The translations under genes and the position numbers were made by a program. Below, one piece after another: positions 1 through 11,752 of a DNA stretch of 64,000 bases; position 1 is the first letter of the stretch; the number at the start of each line of letters is the position of its first letter. Below the pieces are notes generated by a model, which did no database searches, was not told the origin of the DNA, and saw nothing but the letters and a program-made list of their open reading frames with translations. The DNA is from Nomia melanderi (Eukaryota; Arthropoda; Insecta; Hymenoptera; Halictidae). The stretch is from positions 16,633,501 to 16,697,500 of the forward strand of contig NC_135006.1 of assembly GCF_051020985.1 (NCBI RefSeq), in the 5' to 3' direction.

Positions 1-945
1 GTGTATATATACATGCGAACTAACGGACCGAGCATTTTCCGGCGAGTGAAAGATAGATGCTCCAATTAAATTAGACGGCGCGGCGAAAGTCAAAATGAAA
101 GAAAGAAGCGCGGCTGTCGGATCCGAGTGAAAGGAGAGAAGCGACTGGAAAGTTAAGAGAGGAGGGAATCGACGAGAACGCGTTATTGCGCCTTTCATGT
201 GAGAATTACGCTCATCGTTGGTCGAAATTTCAATTTGATCGGAATCGAGCGTGAAACCTTGCTCCATCCGCGGCTCTATCCGATTCGCGTTTCGTTCCCT
301 TTCTTTCGAATCGGCGAAGCCGCCGCCGGCGAGATCGCGCGCGTACGGTCGCCAGTCAGCAATTTCAGGAATTTGTTAATTGATAATCATGAGTCGCGCG
401 TTCACGCGCCGCAATATTTGCGCCAGTTTCCCAGGGAATGCGCACCTGCCGATCGATGGTTATCATCGGCTTGTCGGATCGAAATTTTCCCCGAAGTTCG
501 TACGACCGTTCCAGAATTGAAGCTATTTTAATCGTGCACCCTCGAGTATCAACGTTACCGATGATGAAGCACCTCGGCTGATCAGGTGGTTCCCTTTGAA
601 GGATTATCGAAAATCGATCCGTGCATAGCGAATCAACCTACAAGTCATTATCGGTTGCAATCATGTCGATACTGATCTCAGAACGCGTTACGCACGATAA
701 TAATTTGCACGCGTGCCCTCGTGTAGATCGCTGGTCGCGTCCGAATGTAAAGCTCGAGGTAATACGTGCGACGGATTTATTTCAAAGTCGTGCGGTTCAA
801 TCGCGGCTTCCGATGTAAGAAAATCAACGACCGAGCACGCCAGCGTCGACGGTCACTCGGAGAAAAAGAGAAAACCTCGTTGGTCGCATGCATAATCCGA
901 TTCGATGGGTGCGCAGCGGGAGCGCGGCGATCGGGGACGCAAAAC

Positions 946-968
946 GGAGGAAGGAAGGAAGGAAGGAA
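946..968. repeat. (GGAA)n microsatellite
   Basis: About five tandem GGAA/AAGG units directly upstream of an ATG at 972. Confidence 0.85.
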
Positions 969-3900
969 ACCATGGAAAAAGTGAAAAAAAAAATTGGTAC
1001 GTTAATGACGAAGAGAATGGCTCGTTTGGGGCGAGAAAAAGGGTATGAGGCGGAGGTTACGCCGAGCGGAAGGAAGGTAAAGTTACCGAGGGGCGTACGC
1101 CTTTCGTTATATATGGAACACCGAGAAAAGTGGGTCGTTTGCAGCGCCGCTTATCGTTCGGAGTTAGTGGCTTGGAAACGGCGCAGCTTTTTTTTCGTCA
1201 ATACTTACCTCCCGCGATCAGGATTTCGTTGCTTCAATTACGTTCGACAAACGGACCGTGTCCCGGCGCGTCGCCACTCGCTCAGCGAAACGCGGACAAT
1301 CGCCGCGTTTTCTAAAATACATTAACGCTAGCCAGTTCCAGGAACCGAACGTGGAGTTCATCGATATTACGAAAGTTTGTTTGGAAAATAACGAACGACC
1401 CGGATCATTAACGCTACAAATATACAATACGTGCTCGTTACATAAAGATTGCAGCTGGAATTACCGCTACGATTTATTACGACTGCCAATTAGCGGACTG
1501 AATGTCCGAGATCGGTTATCGGGGATTCCTCGCGGTTACCGTGACTTTCCTCGATTACGAACACGAGATAAAGCCGCGGTATCGTTTCAAGGTCTGGCAT
1601 TCCTTTGACTTCGTTGATTAACGAAATTCTTCCTCTTGTCCGGTCTACTCGCGAACGTGACTCGGGGAACGCGTAGGATCCTCGAATAATTATCGTCGGT
1701 ATTTCTATGGTTTGTATCCGAAACGGTCGGTGACACCGATCGCGCAGGACAAATGCGCAAATATTGTCGCGTTTCGTAAATCGCAAAAACAACGGTGCTC
1801 GTCAAGCGGGGGATTTATGCATGGTGGTGGTTCCGTCGCAGTGACCAACCGTGCGTCCGCCGGCCCGCCCCGCCGTCCCTTCGTCGTCCCCAGTTACCAA
1901 CCCTTTCCATCCTGTTTCCGCCGTATCCGGTTCCGGTCCCGCGTAGATGCACATGTGCGCGATCCTGCTCTCGCTCTCGCTCGCTCTCCGGCTCGCTTCA
2001 ATCGTTTCCTTCTCCCTCCGGGCCCCCCGCGCGGTCCGTTCATTCGACGTTGGACACTCCGCTGGGCTCGGACAACAGAAACAGGAAGCTGGCATTTCGC
2101 GTGCTCGCGCCTTCGCGATCGGGCTAGTTATTTTGCAATTTCGTCCGATCGAGAAACTCCCCCTTCTGCTCGGATAAATGCGATTTAATCGCATTTCCCT
2201 GCCTTTTAGTTAGCGAAGTTAATCGGCTCGGCAAACGATTGACTCGAACATGAGATTCCGTTTGAAATATTGTTCATCATTTTGCTCCTCGATGGCAAAG
2301 TTTGGAAGCTGCTTGTAACGCGAAACACGTAACGGGCAAAGAATGATGGACAGAGTAAATCGTTTTGATACACGAGCCTCGCCGATAGGAAAACCGTTCA
2401 CGAACCACGGGAACATGAATTACGAATAGCCAGGTTCCCGGCTATCGTTCCCATTGGCTCATTCGATTACATTAAATAATTGAACGCGCTTACCGACAGG
2501 ATGCCTCTCCGTCGGCGTCGAACACGTTGGCCGTGAAATCGTTATCTCGGCCCTGTTTTTATTCATTTCTTCCTGATACCGTGCGCCGGACGCGACACGG
2601 ATTCCTCGGGTCGCTTCGCGGACGTCAATATTTGGAATCGTACTTATTTACCGGGTTATGTATTTGAACGGCCCGGCGAGTTGGCAAAATTATTACAACG
2701 AGGATTTTCAAGGATCCCGCGGCAGTGGGGTTGTGGGCCTCCGGGCTTCTCTTGAAGAGGGGAGCTTTTCACGAATTTTGCCGCTCGCTTAATTTCACCG
2801 AGGTTCCTGCCACGGACCCTTCGCCCTCGTCGAGTAGGTTAGGGACCTCTTTCACCAGAATCCCTCAAGGGTCGGCCGGATAGAGTAGCGGCGCGCTTTA
2901 TTTATTTTGCCAACATTTTATCCCTCGTAGCGGGAGGAACGGTAATGGGTCCTGGCGAGCTCCGATCTGAAATTGGAGCGAACCGTCCATCCGTCCCTGC
3001 CGTTCGGCGATTCGACCCGGCTCGAGCAACACGATTCCTCCCTAAACCTCGCCGTTCCGTCCACTTATCCTCCTTCCGACCAATCGAACGTTCACCGTAC
3101 TTTCGGGCTCTTTATTTTCCTTACGTTCCGTCGAGTGTATGTATTGCTGTAGAAATCTGGCCGTGAAGAGAGCAGCCGGGCCGTCCGGGACGCGCTCGAT
3201 CCAATTGTTTGGAAAACATGGGAAATCACGCGGGGATGTCCCGCGGGAGTGGAACACGGTTCATACATCCAGAGCGTCGACGAATTTTCTCGCGAGCGCC
3301 CGTTTATTCCATTCAAACGTACCGGTATCGATTCATCGCCATATCTGCGGAAGCAACGATCGAAAGGGTATCTCGTTGGATACTTCCAGATACTTCCAAG
3401 CATCTCTCTCCGGCGACGTTCCTCCGGAAACTTGTTCCGCAACATTCGTACGACCCGCTACAAAGTTCAGCGTTACCGCGATTATCATCGGTTTCCGAAA
3501 GTTCGACGCTGCGGAACGTATTTGATGGTGCGGGGGAAAAGTTAAAGGGCCAGCGGTTTTATCGGTGTCTTCGGACGATGTCCGGTCGTGACGCGATCGA
3601 TGGCCAATAGTACCGAGTACACGCGAGCTGTCATCGACCGGGTCACGTTGTAACGCAAGAGAAAACGAAGAGGAAATAAATAGCGACGTCGAGACGCGTC
3701 GAGACAGTTAACCACGTTACGTGTAACGGTTAACCCGACGGGGCAGAGGTTTTCGCCGCTGCTCGTGCCCGACAACGGTCGATACTCGCAGTCGTCCGAC
3801 CCATGGACGGCTGTTTTGGCATCGACGGTCTCCCTCCCGTAGCGAAAAGAACGGAATCGCTGCTGGCCGAACCGAAACGGGGAGGCCAATCGGTTTTTCC

Positions 3901-4273
3901 TGCCGGATCGGTCGTCGATGCTTCAAACTAATAGCGACCGACGTAGGATACGTGTCCGCGTATCGACAGGCAGCTTGTTATCGGCGTCCCTCGCCGGCGG
4001 GAGAAGAGGAAATTGGTATTTACGCGGGAACGGATAGAGCGTGCGCGCGATCTATGAAATGGACAATTTTTTTTTGTAAATTGAGAATAGATCGGCGCAC
4101 AGCATGGACGCGACGTTCAATCGCAGGCGCGATCACCGTATAATACTCGTAGGCGAATATCCACCGGCTGGATGGCGCAATCCGCCAAGTCGATGATAGC
4201 AACGGCGATCGCGCGGATGATGCGTCATTGTTGGGGGGACAACTGCGAACAATCGGTGACGGAAGGGAGCCGG

Positions 4274-4477
4274 TGACTCGACTCGATTCGATCCGACTCG
4301 ACTCGCTATCTCGCGTCGCTAGGGTGTTGGCAGTGTCGGAGGCCTCCCAGGTAAGCGGCTGGCTACACCGGTGGCAAGGGTGGATTTAACAAGCGATGTT
4401 ATCTGCCCGCTTGAATGCCGCGCGCCCCTTGCCCCCCTCGGCCACCCACAGACTCGTCTCGACTCGACTCGACTCGG
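4274..4477. repeat. (GACTC)n pentamer clusters
   Basis: Two short clusters of GACTC/GATTC units, at about 4,274-4,306 and 4,451-4,477, separated by about 145 bp of unrelated sequence. Confidence 0.75.
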
Positions 4478-7400
4478 CCCGATCCTATCTTCCTGCGGGG
4501 ACACTCGCATCTCCGGATACCTCCATAGGCGACGGACGCGAGACGTCGGCTTTCTCCGGGTTTTCTCTTTGAAAAAAGCGTGTGCGCGGTTTTTCACGAA
4601 GACCGAGTCACCGGTGGTCACGGGGAAACGCGGCCGGGAACGATTCGAGATTTTCCGGGAAACCTTCCGACGAGGAGATTGGACGAGCCACGGAACCGTT
4701 TAATTCCACGCGGCCGAAAATCGAGCGAACGAAAGGGCACCATCGAGCGGAATCGAGCGATTCGACTGGCCGACGACGACACGTCGGGGATGAACGGCGA
4801 AACACGAGCGTCGAATACGTCACGTAGAATCTCGGCGTTTCGAGGAGCGACAACCCGACCCTGATCGAAGAAAGCAATTTCCTCGAGCGATAAAATTTTT
4901 GGAAGGAATTTCTCAAACCGACTTGTACGGAGGATGAAATCGGGGTCGTAAAGAGGGATGAAATGGAGTCAAGTATTTCACGGGTCGGCCGTTTGTTTCT
5001 GGAACAAAGAAGAGCCTGAAAAGCCCTGGCCAACGTCATTTCGAGACAACGTAGGAAACACCCGGGCTCCCGATGAATAACGACATTACTCGTCCCTGTT
5101 ACTTTCATCGTATTCTGCTCCGGCCCCCTTTCCACGTGCTCGCCGCTTCTGCTGCCCCCTTGTTCTTTTTCCCCTTTTCAAATATGTGTATACACGGGCG
5201 CGTACAGAACGCAAATTTCTCACGCGCGACGCACCGCCCGCCGGGGGAGGGGACGAAGAACGTTAACCAAGCCCATTAATCTCGGTGCCACCCTGAAGTT
5301 TCTCGTTTCGGAGTGCATCCACGTGCCCGGACATCCCCCATGCCACGCCAGAGAGCCTCGGGACGGTAATTAAAGCGTGAATAAATAAAGCTGCAGGCGT
5401 AAATCCCGCGGCATAAAAAACTCCAGACCGCTGAATGAAGACGACGAAAAAGAGCGAAAAGTTCGGGACGCAGGCCCGCGGTGCTTCGTCCGTCGGAGAA
5501 ACGATGAACCGGCGCGGATGACGATTCCTCGAGATCTTAATCGCTGATGCCCGCCGCGTTCGCTCGGAAAAGACGGCCGATTTCGCTCCGATTCCCCGTG
5601 AATCCCGGCGAGCGACGAGCCTCCGGTGCCTCGTAAGGATAATTGATTCTTCCAGACTCCTTGCTAGATCCAATCACGATCATCGCGCTGCTTAATCGAG
5701 CGAAAGGGATCCACGCGCGATTCCCGACTCCACGCTGTTCGCATTCTAAACGAGCCCCCGACCCCATCGCGCCGGGATCGATTTATTTTTCCATCGCCGA
5801 ACAATACACTCCCTCGCCACTGGCTTACGGACAGCTCCTTTCCGCGTCCGGGGATGCTACGATTCGATGGCTCTCGAATGCGAACGGAAAGACCTCGACG
5901 TGTTCCGCGTTGTCCGCGAGTTAGCATTTGGGAGGAACACGGGTGTAATTGATCGATCGGTGAAATTATACTTTATTCGAATAGGCCATTCATCCTGTGC
6001 GGACTAGAATGTTTTAAATACTCCAAACTGATTCCCTTACCACTTTCTACTCCGTATATGGGGGTCTGATTTTCTCAACTCGTCGACGAAGGGTAGACGA
6101 ATACCGTAACAAAGTTACAAGACAAACTATTTGCCTTTGTAACGCTCAAGGTGCGGTCCCTCCAATAATAGCACCTATCTCTCGAGGAAGAACCCGCGCG
6201 AGACGTAACGCGGAACGCAGCGTCGCAGTTCGTTTGGTATTGACCGCGAGAGCTAAAACGTCCGAGCGGACGGTGCAGCACGCTCGAGAAATTGCCGTCT
6301 GTGTACGTTTTCGCGCAAAGGGAGAGAAGCGACGGCGGGCAAGATATTGGTCGATTCACTTATTCTCATGAATATGTATTCACGTGCCAGTCTCTAGCCT
6401 TCCGCTCCACAATCATTATTCTTAATAACCGGCATTACTGGCGGCGTGGCGGTGAGGATTTTTCAACGCTCGGATGCGATATGACGGCGCAAAAGAACGA
6501 TGATAAAATTACCGGGCCGGATGGGATCGCGCCGAACCTTTTAGTTTTTCCAAGGAGGAACAGCCTAGCCGTGGAAAAGGAAAGAGAAGAAAAGGGACGA
6601 TCGAGATGGGAATCTCGAAGAAAATTTGAAGACGGCGCGGAACGTACGCGCGTGCAAACGGCTCGCGAGCAGCGTCTCTAGGGTGGCCAGATTCGCTCCC
6701 CTCTTGTTCCATTCCCCGTTCCGCGTACGTTTTACTACCGAGGTTTCCGCGGCCATCAGCGTCGCGGCGCAATATTTACGGCCTTGCTTATACCCTACGG
6801 CTTACACGCGTTTGCATTATTGACGCGGTAGGTAAGAACCCGTTCCCTCGAGCTCGGCCATCGCCGGTAATGGTTACTCTCTCTCGCTCTCTCGCTCTGC
6901 CCTTTCCGTCCGCCTCTCTCTTTCTCGGCGGTTGCCCGGCCCGAACAATTTCGAGAGATGGTAACGTCGTATTTGCACGCGTTTACTCGCGATCGCTTGC
7001 ACAAGAAAATCAAGAAGAACGTACGCACGTTCCGGCCGCCGGTAACCAGGTTAATTACCCATCGCGTTTCCGCTGCTGTTCCCGGGAATACTAAACCGGC
7101 CAGCCGCATTCGGTCCTGCCTTTTTCACGAGCTTTTGTATTCCCCGTATCGCGTTCCTTAATCAAATTCCCTCGCATCGTTTCGTGCCTTTAATTCCGAA
7201 GCGGTTGCGTAGCCTTCGTCGCGGAATCCTTATCGCGATTTCGTGAAACCGACGACCATCCCGTTTCTCCAGATGCGAGGCGGTTTCGCACGAAAGAAGG
7301 CAGCTTCACGGGTGCGCAGCTGCCGCGCGAGCCTCGCTAATTGGCGTTGGCGTATGGTAATCGCCGAAGCTCTCGCGCGGACGTTTGCAATCGTGATTAC

Positions 7401-9321
7401 AAACGGTATTTAAGTTTCGGCGTCGAAGCTCTCGTTCGAATTGCAAAACACGTTTACGCGTTGCTCCGTGCAACCGCAATTACTCGGGACGACGTACAAG
7501 CGAAGACAACCGCCAACGGTCTGTGCCCGTCTCCGGGAACGAGGTTCGCCCGACGAGGAGCGCAACGACGACGGAAGGGGCCGGGAGAGACGAGTCTTTG
7601 CGTCTGTTTGCCGCAAGGCTTTTCTTCGACCGGCTCTCCGACGTTCCGCTCGCGCGAGACCGACGAGCGACGCTTCGATTCGAAACGCGTGATCCGGCGC
7701 AAAGCCCCGATAAACAAAATAGCTGCACGCGTCGCGACTCGGGAACGCGAGCAACGCGCATTACACGCGAGCGGGATTCGCGGGATTAACGAGCGCGTGA
7801 CGTCATCCGGCCGGAAAGGATTCACCGCTCGCGAAGTACATATTTTCCAACCTTCGAAACTTCTTCTTGGATTCCGACGGACACTTTCGCCGTCGTCGGT
7901 CGTCGATTCGTTTATTTCTTTCCAGAGGGCTTCCGTCGCAGAGCACGCCCGACTTGATCGGCTTTTCCCTCTCGCGGGTCAGCCGGTTTCGTAAAGTGGC
8001 CTCGACGCTCCGCGACCCGATAAACTTTCGCCGATGGATCGACGCGACGAGCCGTCCCGCGATCGATGCCCGACACCAGCTGCTGTTTTTATCGGGGCTG
8101 AAACTCACGCATCGATGCGCAGCTTGGGCCGATCCTCGGCAACTCGATCGGCAATTAAATGCGCTCTTTCATTGAACCACTTTGCGTAATCGATGGGTCT
8201 CGCTCGACCGGTCCACTGGAAACTTCTTTCTCGAGCGAGCCCCCGGATCAAGAGAATTTGTCGCCGAGTCCTAGGACTTTCCATCCGGTCGGAAATCTTG
8301 TACCCCCGCGACGGAGCCTAAATCCGTCGTGAAACGGTCAAGCCGATCCGCGTCGTCTCGCGCACGTCGAATCGTTTTCCGCTTCTCCTTCTCGAGGCAG
8401 CGACGAGCCGCAGTAACGGGTACACGGAACACAGAAATCGTTGTTATTTTCCGAATTAGACTGGAACTTGTGTAAATTTCCGAGCGTGGACGAAGAGCAG
8501 GGTCATGGGAGGCGTTTGAAGTCGTTGAGTCTCTGGGGTAAACCGCTCGCCATCCCACCATGAATTCATTCGTACCCTCATGAAATTCAAAGCAGTCGTT
8601 ACGCTCCTGGCACGACGACAACGACTCGTCGACGACCAAGAGCACGACGGGGACGCCCCGGAGAGGCGTGCACCGCGCTCGAGCTCCGTTACCCGCATCC
8701 CCGAGATCTTCGATGTTTTATTTATAATTTGTTTACGTTATAGCCGGTCTCGCGGTGTCTATGCCGGCGTTTTCGTACGGCTCGCGAGCCCCCGAGCCCG
8801 CCAATTTGTCCGTCATTTTTCGTCCCTGAACCGGGAACTCGCGCGACTCGAGCGGCCCGATTTCACCGAGCGCGGCTGACCCCCGAATGAAGATCGAATC
8901 AGCGAAGCGGCCCGAAGCCGTTCGATCGGCGCGTTGCGATTCAATTAAATCCCCCCGGCAAATACCGTGGCTGCAGTCACGCCGAACGATTCGGATGCAC
9001 GGAATTTTACGGCGCACTGATCCGACGGTAATTAATGAACAATAGTGTTTCTGCGTCGCCGAGGCGGCAGCGCGCGCCGCCTTCGCGGGAAGCGGGATCG
9101 GATCCCGACGCGAATAATAATTCCATAGTTTCGAGTTAATAGATCGCCGGGGGATTAAGTGTCGCTTACCGTAACGCGAATACCGGTAATTAAATGCTCC
9201 CGCTAAATTCGCGACAAATTGGACGAAATCTGCGTCAAGTGTTCGCCGCTTAAGCCACTCCCGATTCTCGATTCGATTAAGCCTCTGATAAACCGCGTTG
9301 CGTGCCGAAAACGAGTGCCAA

Positions 9322-9353
9322 CCAGCCAGCCAGCCAGCTAGCTAGCCAGCCAG
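9322..9353. repeat. (CCAG)n / (CTAG)n tetranucleotide repeat
   Basis: Tandem CCAG units with CTAG variants in the middle, followed by a CCGGTTGGCCAG tail. Confidence 0.85.
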
Positions 9354-10660
9354 CCGGTTGGCCAGTCGTGCTGCTCGCTCGAATAGTTTCGCGATGCCAC
9401 CGCGAAAGGGTCGTGGGACCGACACTTTGAAGTTATTCGTTCGTCGGTTAACGATTACAACGAATCGTACCCTTGACACGCGCTGTTGAACGGTAACGCC
9501 GCGGCGTGTTAGAGGCGACGCGAGGCGCGATCGGCGTTACTCTCGTGGAACGCGAGCACCGATTACAATCTTGGGAATCGTTTCGCAAGAAATACCGATG
9601 CAACGACACGCTGTCGTCGTACAACCTCGATGACATTGGAGTTACCTTGGCAAACACGGGGCAGGGAACGCGGCGATATTCCGGGAGCGTTAGACCGAAT
9701 CCGTCTGCCATTTTCAGAGTGAATGTAAAAGCAGGCGGTTCGCCGTAAGGCGAGCAGGAATCAAGGACTACTTTGCTCGTTGCCCTGAATGCATAAACTT
9801 TACACGGATTAACGTATTCGCAGTCGACTTCTCCCACATCTGTATGCAACCCGTTTTCTTTCTTTTCATCCGGCAACCTTTTTCGGCGCTGCCGTATTAT
9901 CGACCGTGTATACGGCGCACATCGCGGCACTCGAGTTCGCCGCGACAAGAACTTTCGTTCGCGCTCCTTCCCTCGAATTGTACTAATTAGTTACCGTTGA
10001 CGAGGTAATTCTAGGGTTTTCGGCCACTCAAAGGGATAGCTTGGAGCACCGGCTAACGACTGTCAGCCGCCGCAACTCCTTTACGCTCCGCGCAAAGAAA
10101 TCTCAAACTGAAATCCATAAAACCCGCGTTCCTTGTCCTCGTTCTCGCTCTCCGCGTTCCCGTTTTCTTTCTCTTCCCGGCGCGCGGGAATTTCTCGGCG
10201 AGCAATAACACGCGGCTTCTTCTGCGTCGAACGCGGCGGCGAACGTCTCGAATTCTCGATAACGCGCCGGAGCCTCGCGTCGACGCCTCGCGAACGCAGC
10301 ACCAGAAACACCGGATCGTTAGCGGCCCGACGGGCGAAAAGAGTTTTTATTTTCCGCGAGCGCAGTGGTAATCGCTCGACGCTAATGCATACTCAAAGAC
10401 ACCACGACGTATCTAGCCGCGGAAAAGTTTAGACGGTTGAATAGGTACCGAGGTCAGGCGATGTGTCGTGAAATCGCCTTGCCAGCTTGCAGCGCACAGC
10501 CTGGAAGCGAGTAAGCGTGTAAGCGTGTAAGCGTGAGCGCCCGCGTCTCTAAGGAGGTCAAGTGCGCCTCTCCACGCTTTTCTAGCTACCATCGCTCTCG
10601 CGGTTCTGGAGTCTGCTTCGTTCCACCGACCTGACCTCTTCTCCACCGTCAGTTTCTTCT

Positions 10661-10725
10661 TTTCCTTTTCCTCTTCCTCTTCCTCTTCCTCTTCCTCTTC
10701 CTCTTCCTCTTCCTGTTCCTCTTCC
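10661..10725. repeat. (CTTCCT)n hexamer repeat
   Basis: About ten CTTCCT units. On the minus strand it reads as a poly-Glu run, but nothing else there supports a protein. Confidence 0.9.
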
Positions 10726-11541
10726 ACCCTCGCCCCCTTTGCTTTCGCCGCCTCTTTTTCTCCTCGTTTCTCTTTTCGCCTTAATAATCCTGCCAGACAA
10801 TATCTCCCGCGAGAGGGCATTCTTCAATTTCGGATGTATTCAGCGAAATTGTTATTAGTTTTAATTAAACCGCGTTATTGCGCTTTATTGCGCGATCGGC
10901 AGGGACCGGCGAAATTAGTTTCCCGAGTAGCGTTATGGTTCGCGACCTTTTTCCAACTCGAATCCGCAACGGCCGTCGTTTGAACCGTCGGCGTCTGCTT
11001 CGTCTCCGGGCAAATATGTATTCGCTTTCGAATGCAAGAGTTAGGAGTTCGAGATTCTCAGAGAATCTCCAAGGGAGAGGAGCTTAAAGTCTTCGAGTTT
11101 CAGTGTTTGACGAAGGGTACGTCGTCGTCGTCCCCGGTCGTCGCCGAAGCGGCACAAGTTTTGCTTTATATCGACTCCTCCGAACGGGTAAGCACCGTTT
11201 ACAGAATAACTTAAGATACTCGGACGTAGTCGTAATGATTCCTCTTATAACGTTCGACCTCACTTTCCAACTAACTCCGCGTACGTTATCCAAATTCTCG
11301 ACGAGCGTCGCCCGCTCGTTTCTTCGTAGGGCCCCGCCGCGAACGCTGGGACGCGAGGATAATCGTGTCGCGTCGTTTACGTTCACGCCGTATCAATTTA
11401 GAGCAAAAGAATCGTCAGCCTCTCGAGCAGTGACGCTGGAATCGGTTGTCGGACGAACGGAGGCATGAAGGGTGGATGATCTGTTGCAGGAAATTTTCTA
11501 AGAAATAGAATCCGATGTTTCTATATGCAAAGCAAGAATAA

Positions 11542-11547
11542 TTTATT
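11542..11547 (-). terminator. Polyadenylation signal AATAAA of GMC A
   Basis: A canonical AATAAA on the minus strand lies about 120 nt after the TAA stop. It is the nearest canonical signal and sets a short 3' UTR of roughly 140-150 nt. Confidence 0.7.
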
Positions 11548-11668
11548 CATAAATATCAACGCTTCGATCCACGAAGCTTAACACAACTTAATGTAAATAT
11601 CACGATATGGCACGTTATTCTTTTTTCGTTCCCATCATGGATGAGCGATGTCTTCTCCCCGTCGTTGA

Positions 11669-11752
11669 TTACAGTCCGTAGTCTTGCTTGATAAAGTCGG
11701 CAGCCCTTTCTCCAATCATGTTTATCGCTGCCACCGGGTTACCGGATACCAC
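11669..11752 (-). CDS. GMC A terminal coding exon 9
   Basis: CAACAG acceptor; 27 codons plus TAA. It encodes VVSGNPVAAINMIGERAADF and ends IKQDYGL. The Asn in SGNP occupies the position of the second active-site residue of the family (His or Asn). Confidence 0.95.
   Translation of the reverse strand: MVSGNPVAAINMIGERAADFIKQDYGL

Larger units (their letters stand above)
1..11541. other. Intergenic or intronic DNA without a supported gene
   Basis: Open frames here are Arg/Ser-rich, overlap on several frames and both strands, and show no family motif or coherent splice chain, which is what CpG-rich non-coding DNA gives by chance. The stretch holds several simple repeats (listed separately) and short pyrimidine-rich blocks, for example near 1,960-2,020 and 6,870-6,930. 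An ATG at 972 in a good translation-start context opens a Lys-rich frame, but it has no recognisable domain. I see no GMC or Ig exon in this part. Confidence 0.6.

Noticed and set aside
972..1325. ATG frame with good start context and a Lys-rich N-terminus (MEKVKKKIG)
   Set aside because: It follows a GGAA microsatellite and an A run, shows no domain, and could easily arise by chance.
7341..7994. 217-codon plus-strand open frame
   Set aside because: It is Arg/Ser-rich, starts at a non-ATG codon, overlaps equally long frames on the other strand, and matches no family I recognise.
9448..9948. 166-codon minus-strand open frame and an overlapping 80-codon plus-strand frame
   Set aside because: Both are open over the same DNA without a family motif. 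A decayed repeat is possible but cannot be shown.
10413..10820. Minus-strand frame with a long poly-Glu run
   Set aside because: The run is just the (CTTCCT)n microsatellite read in frame, with no domain or splice context.
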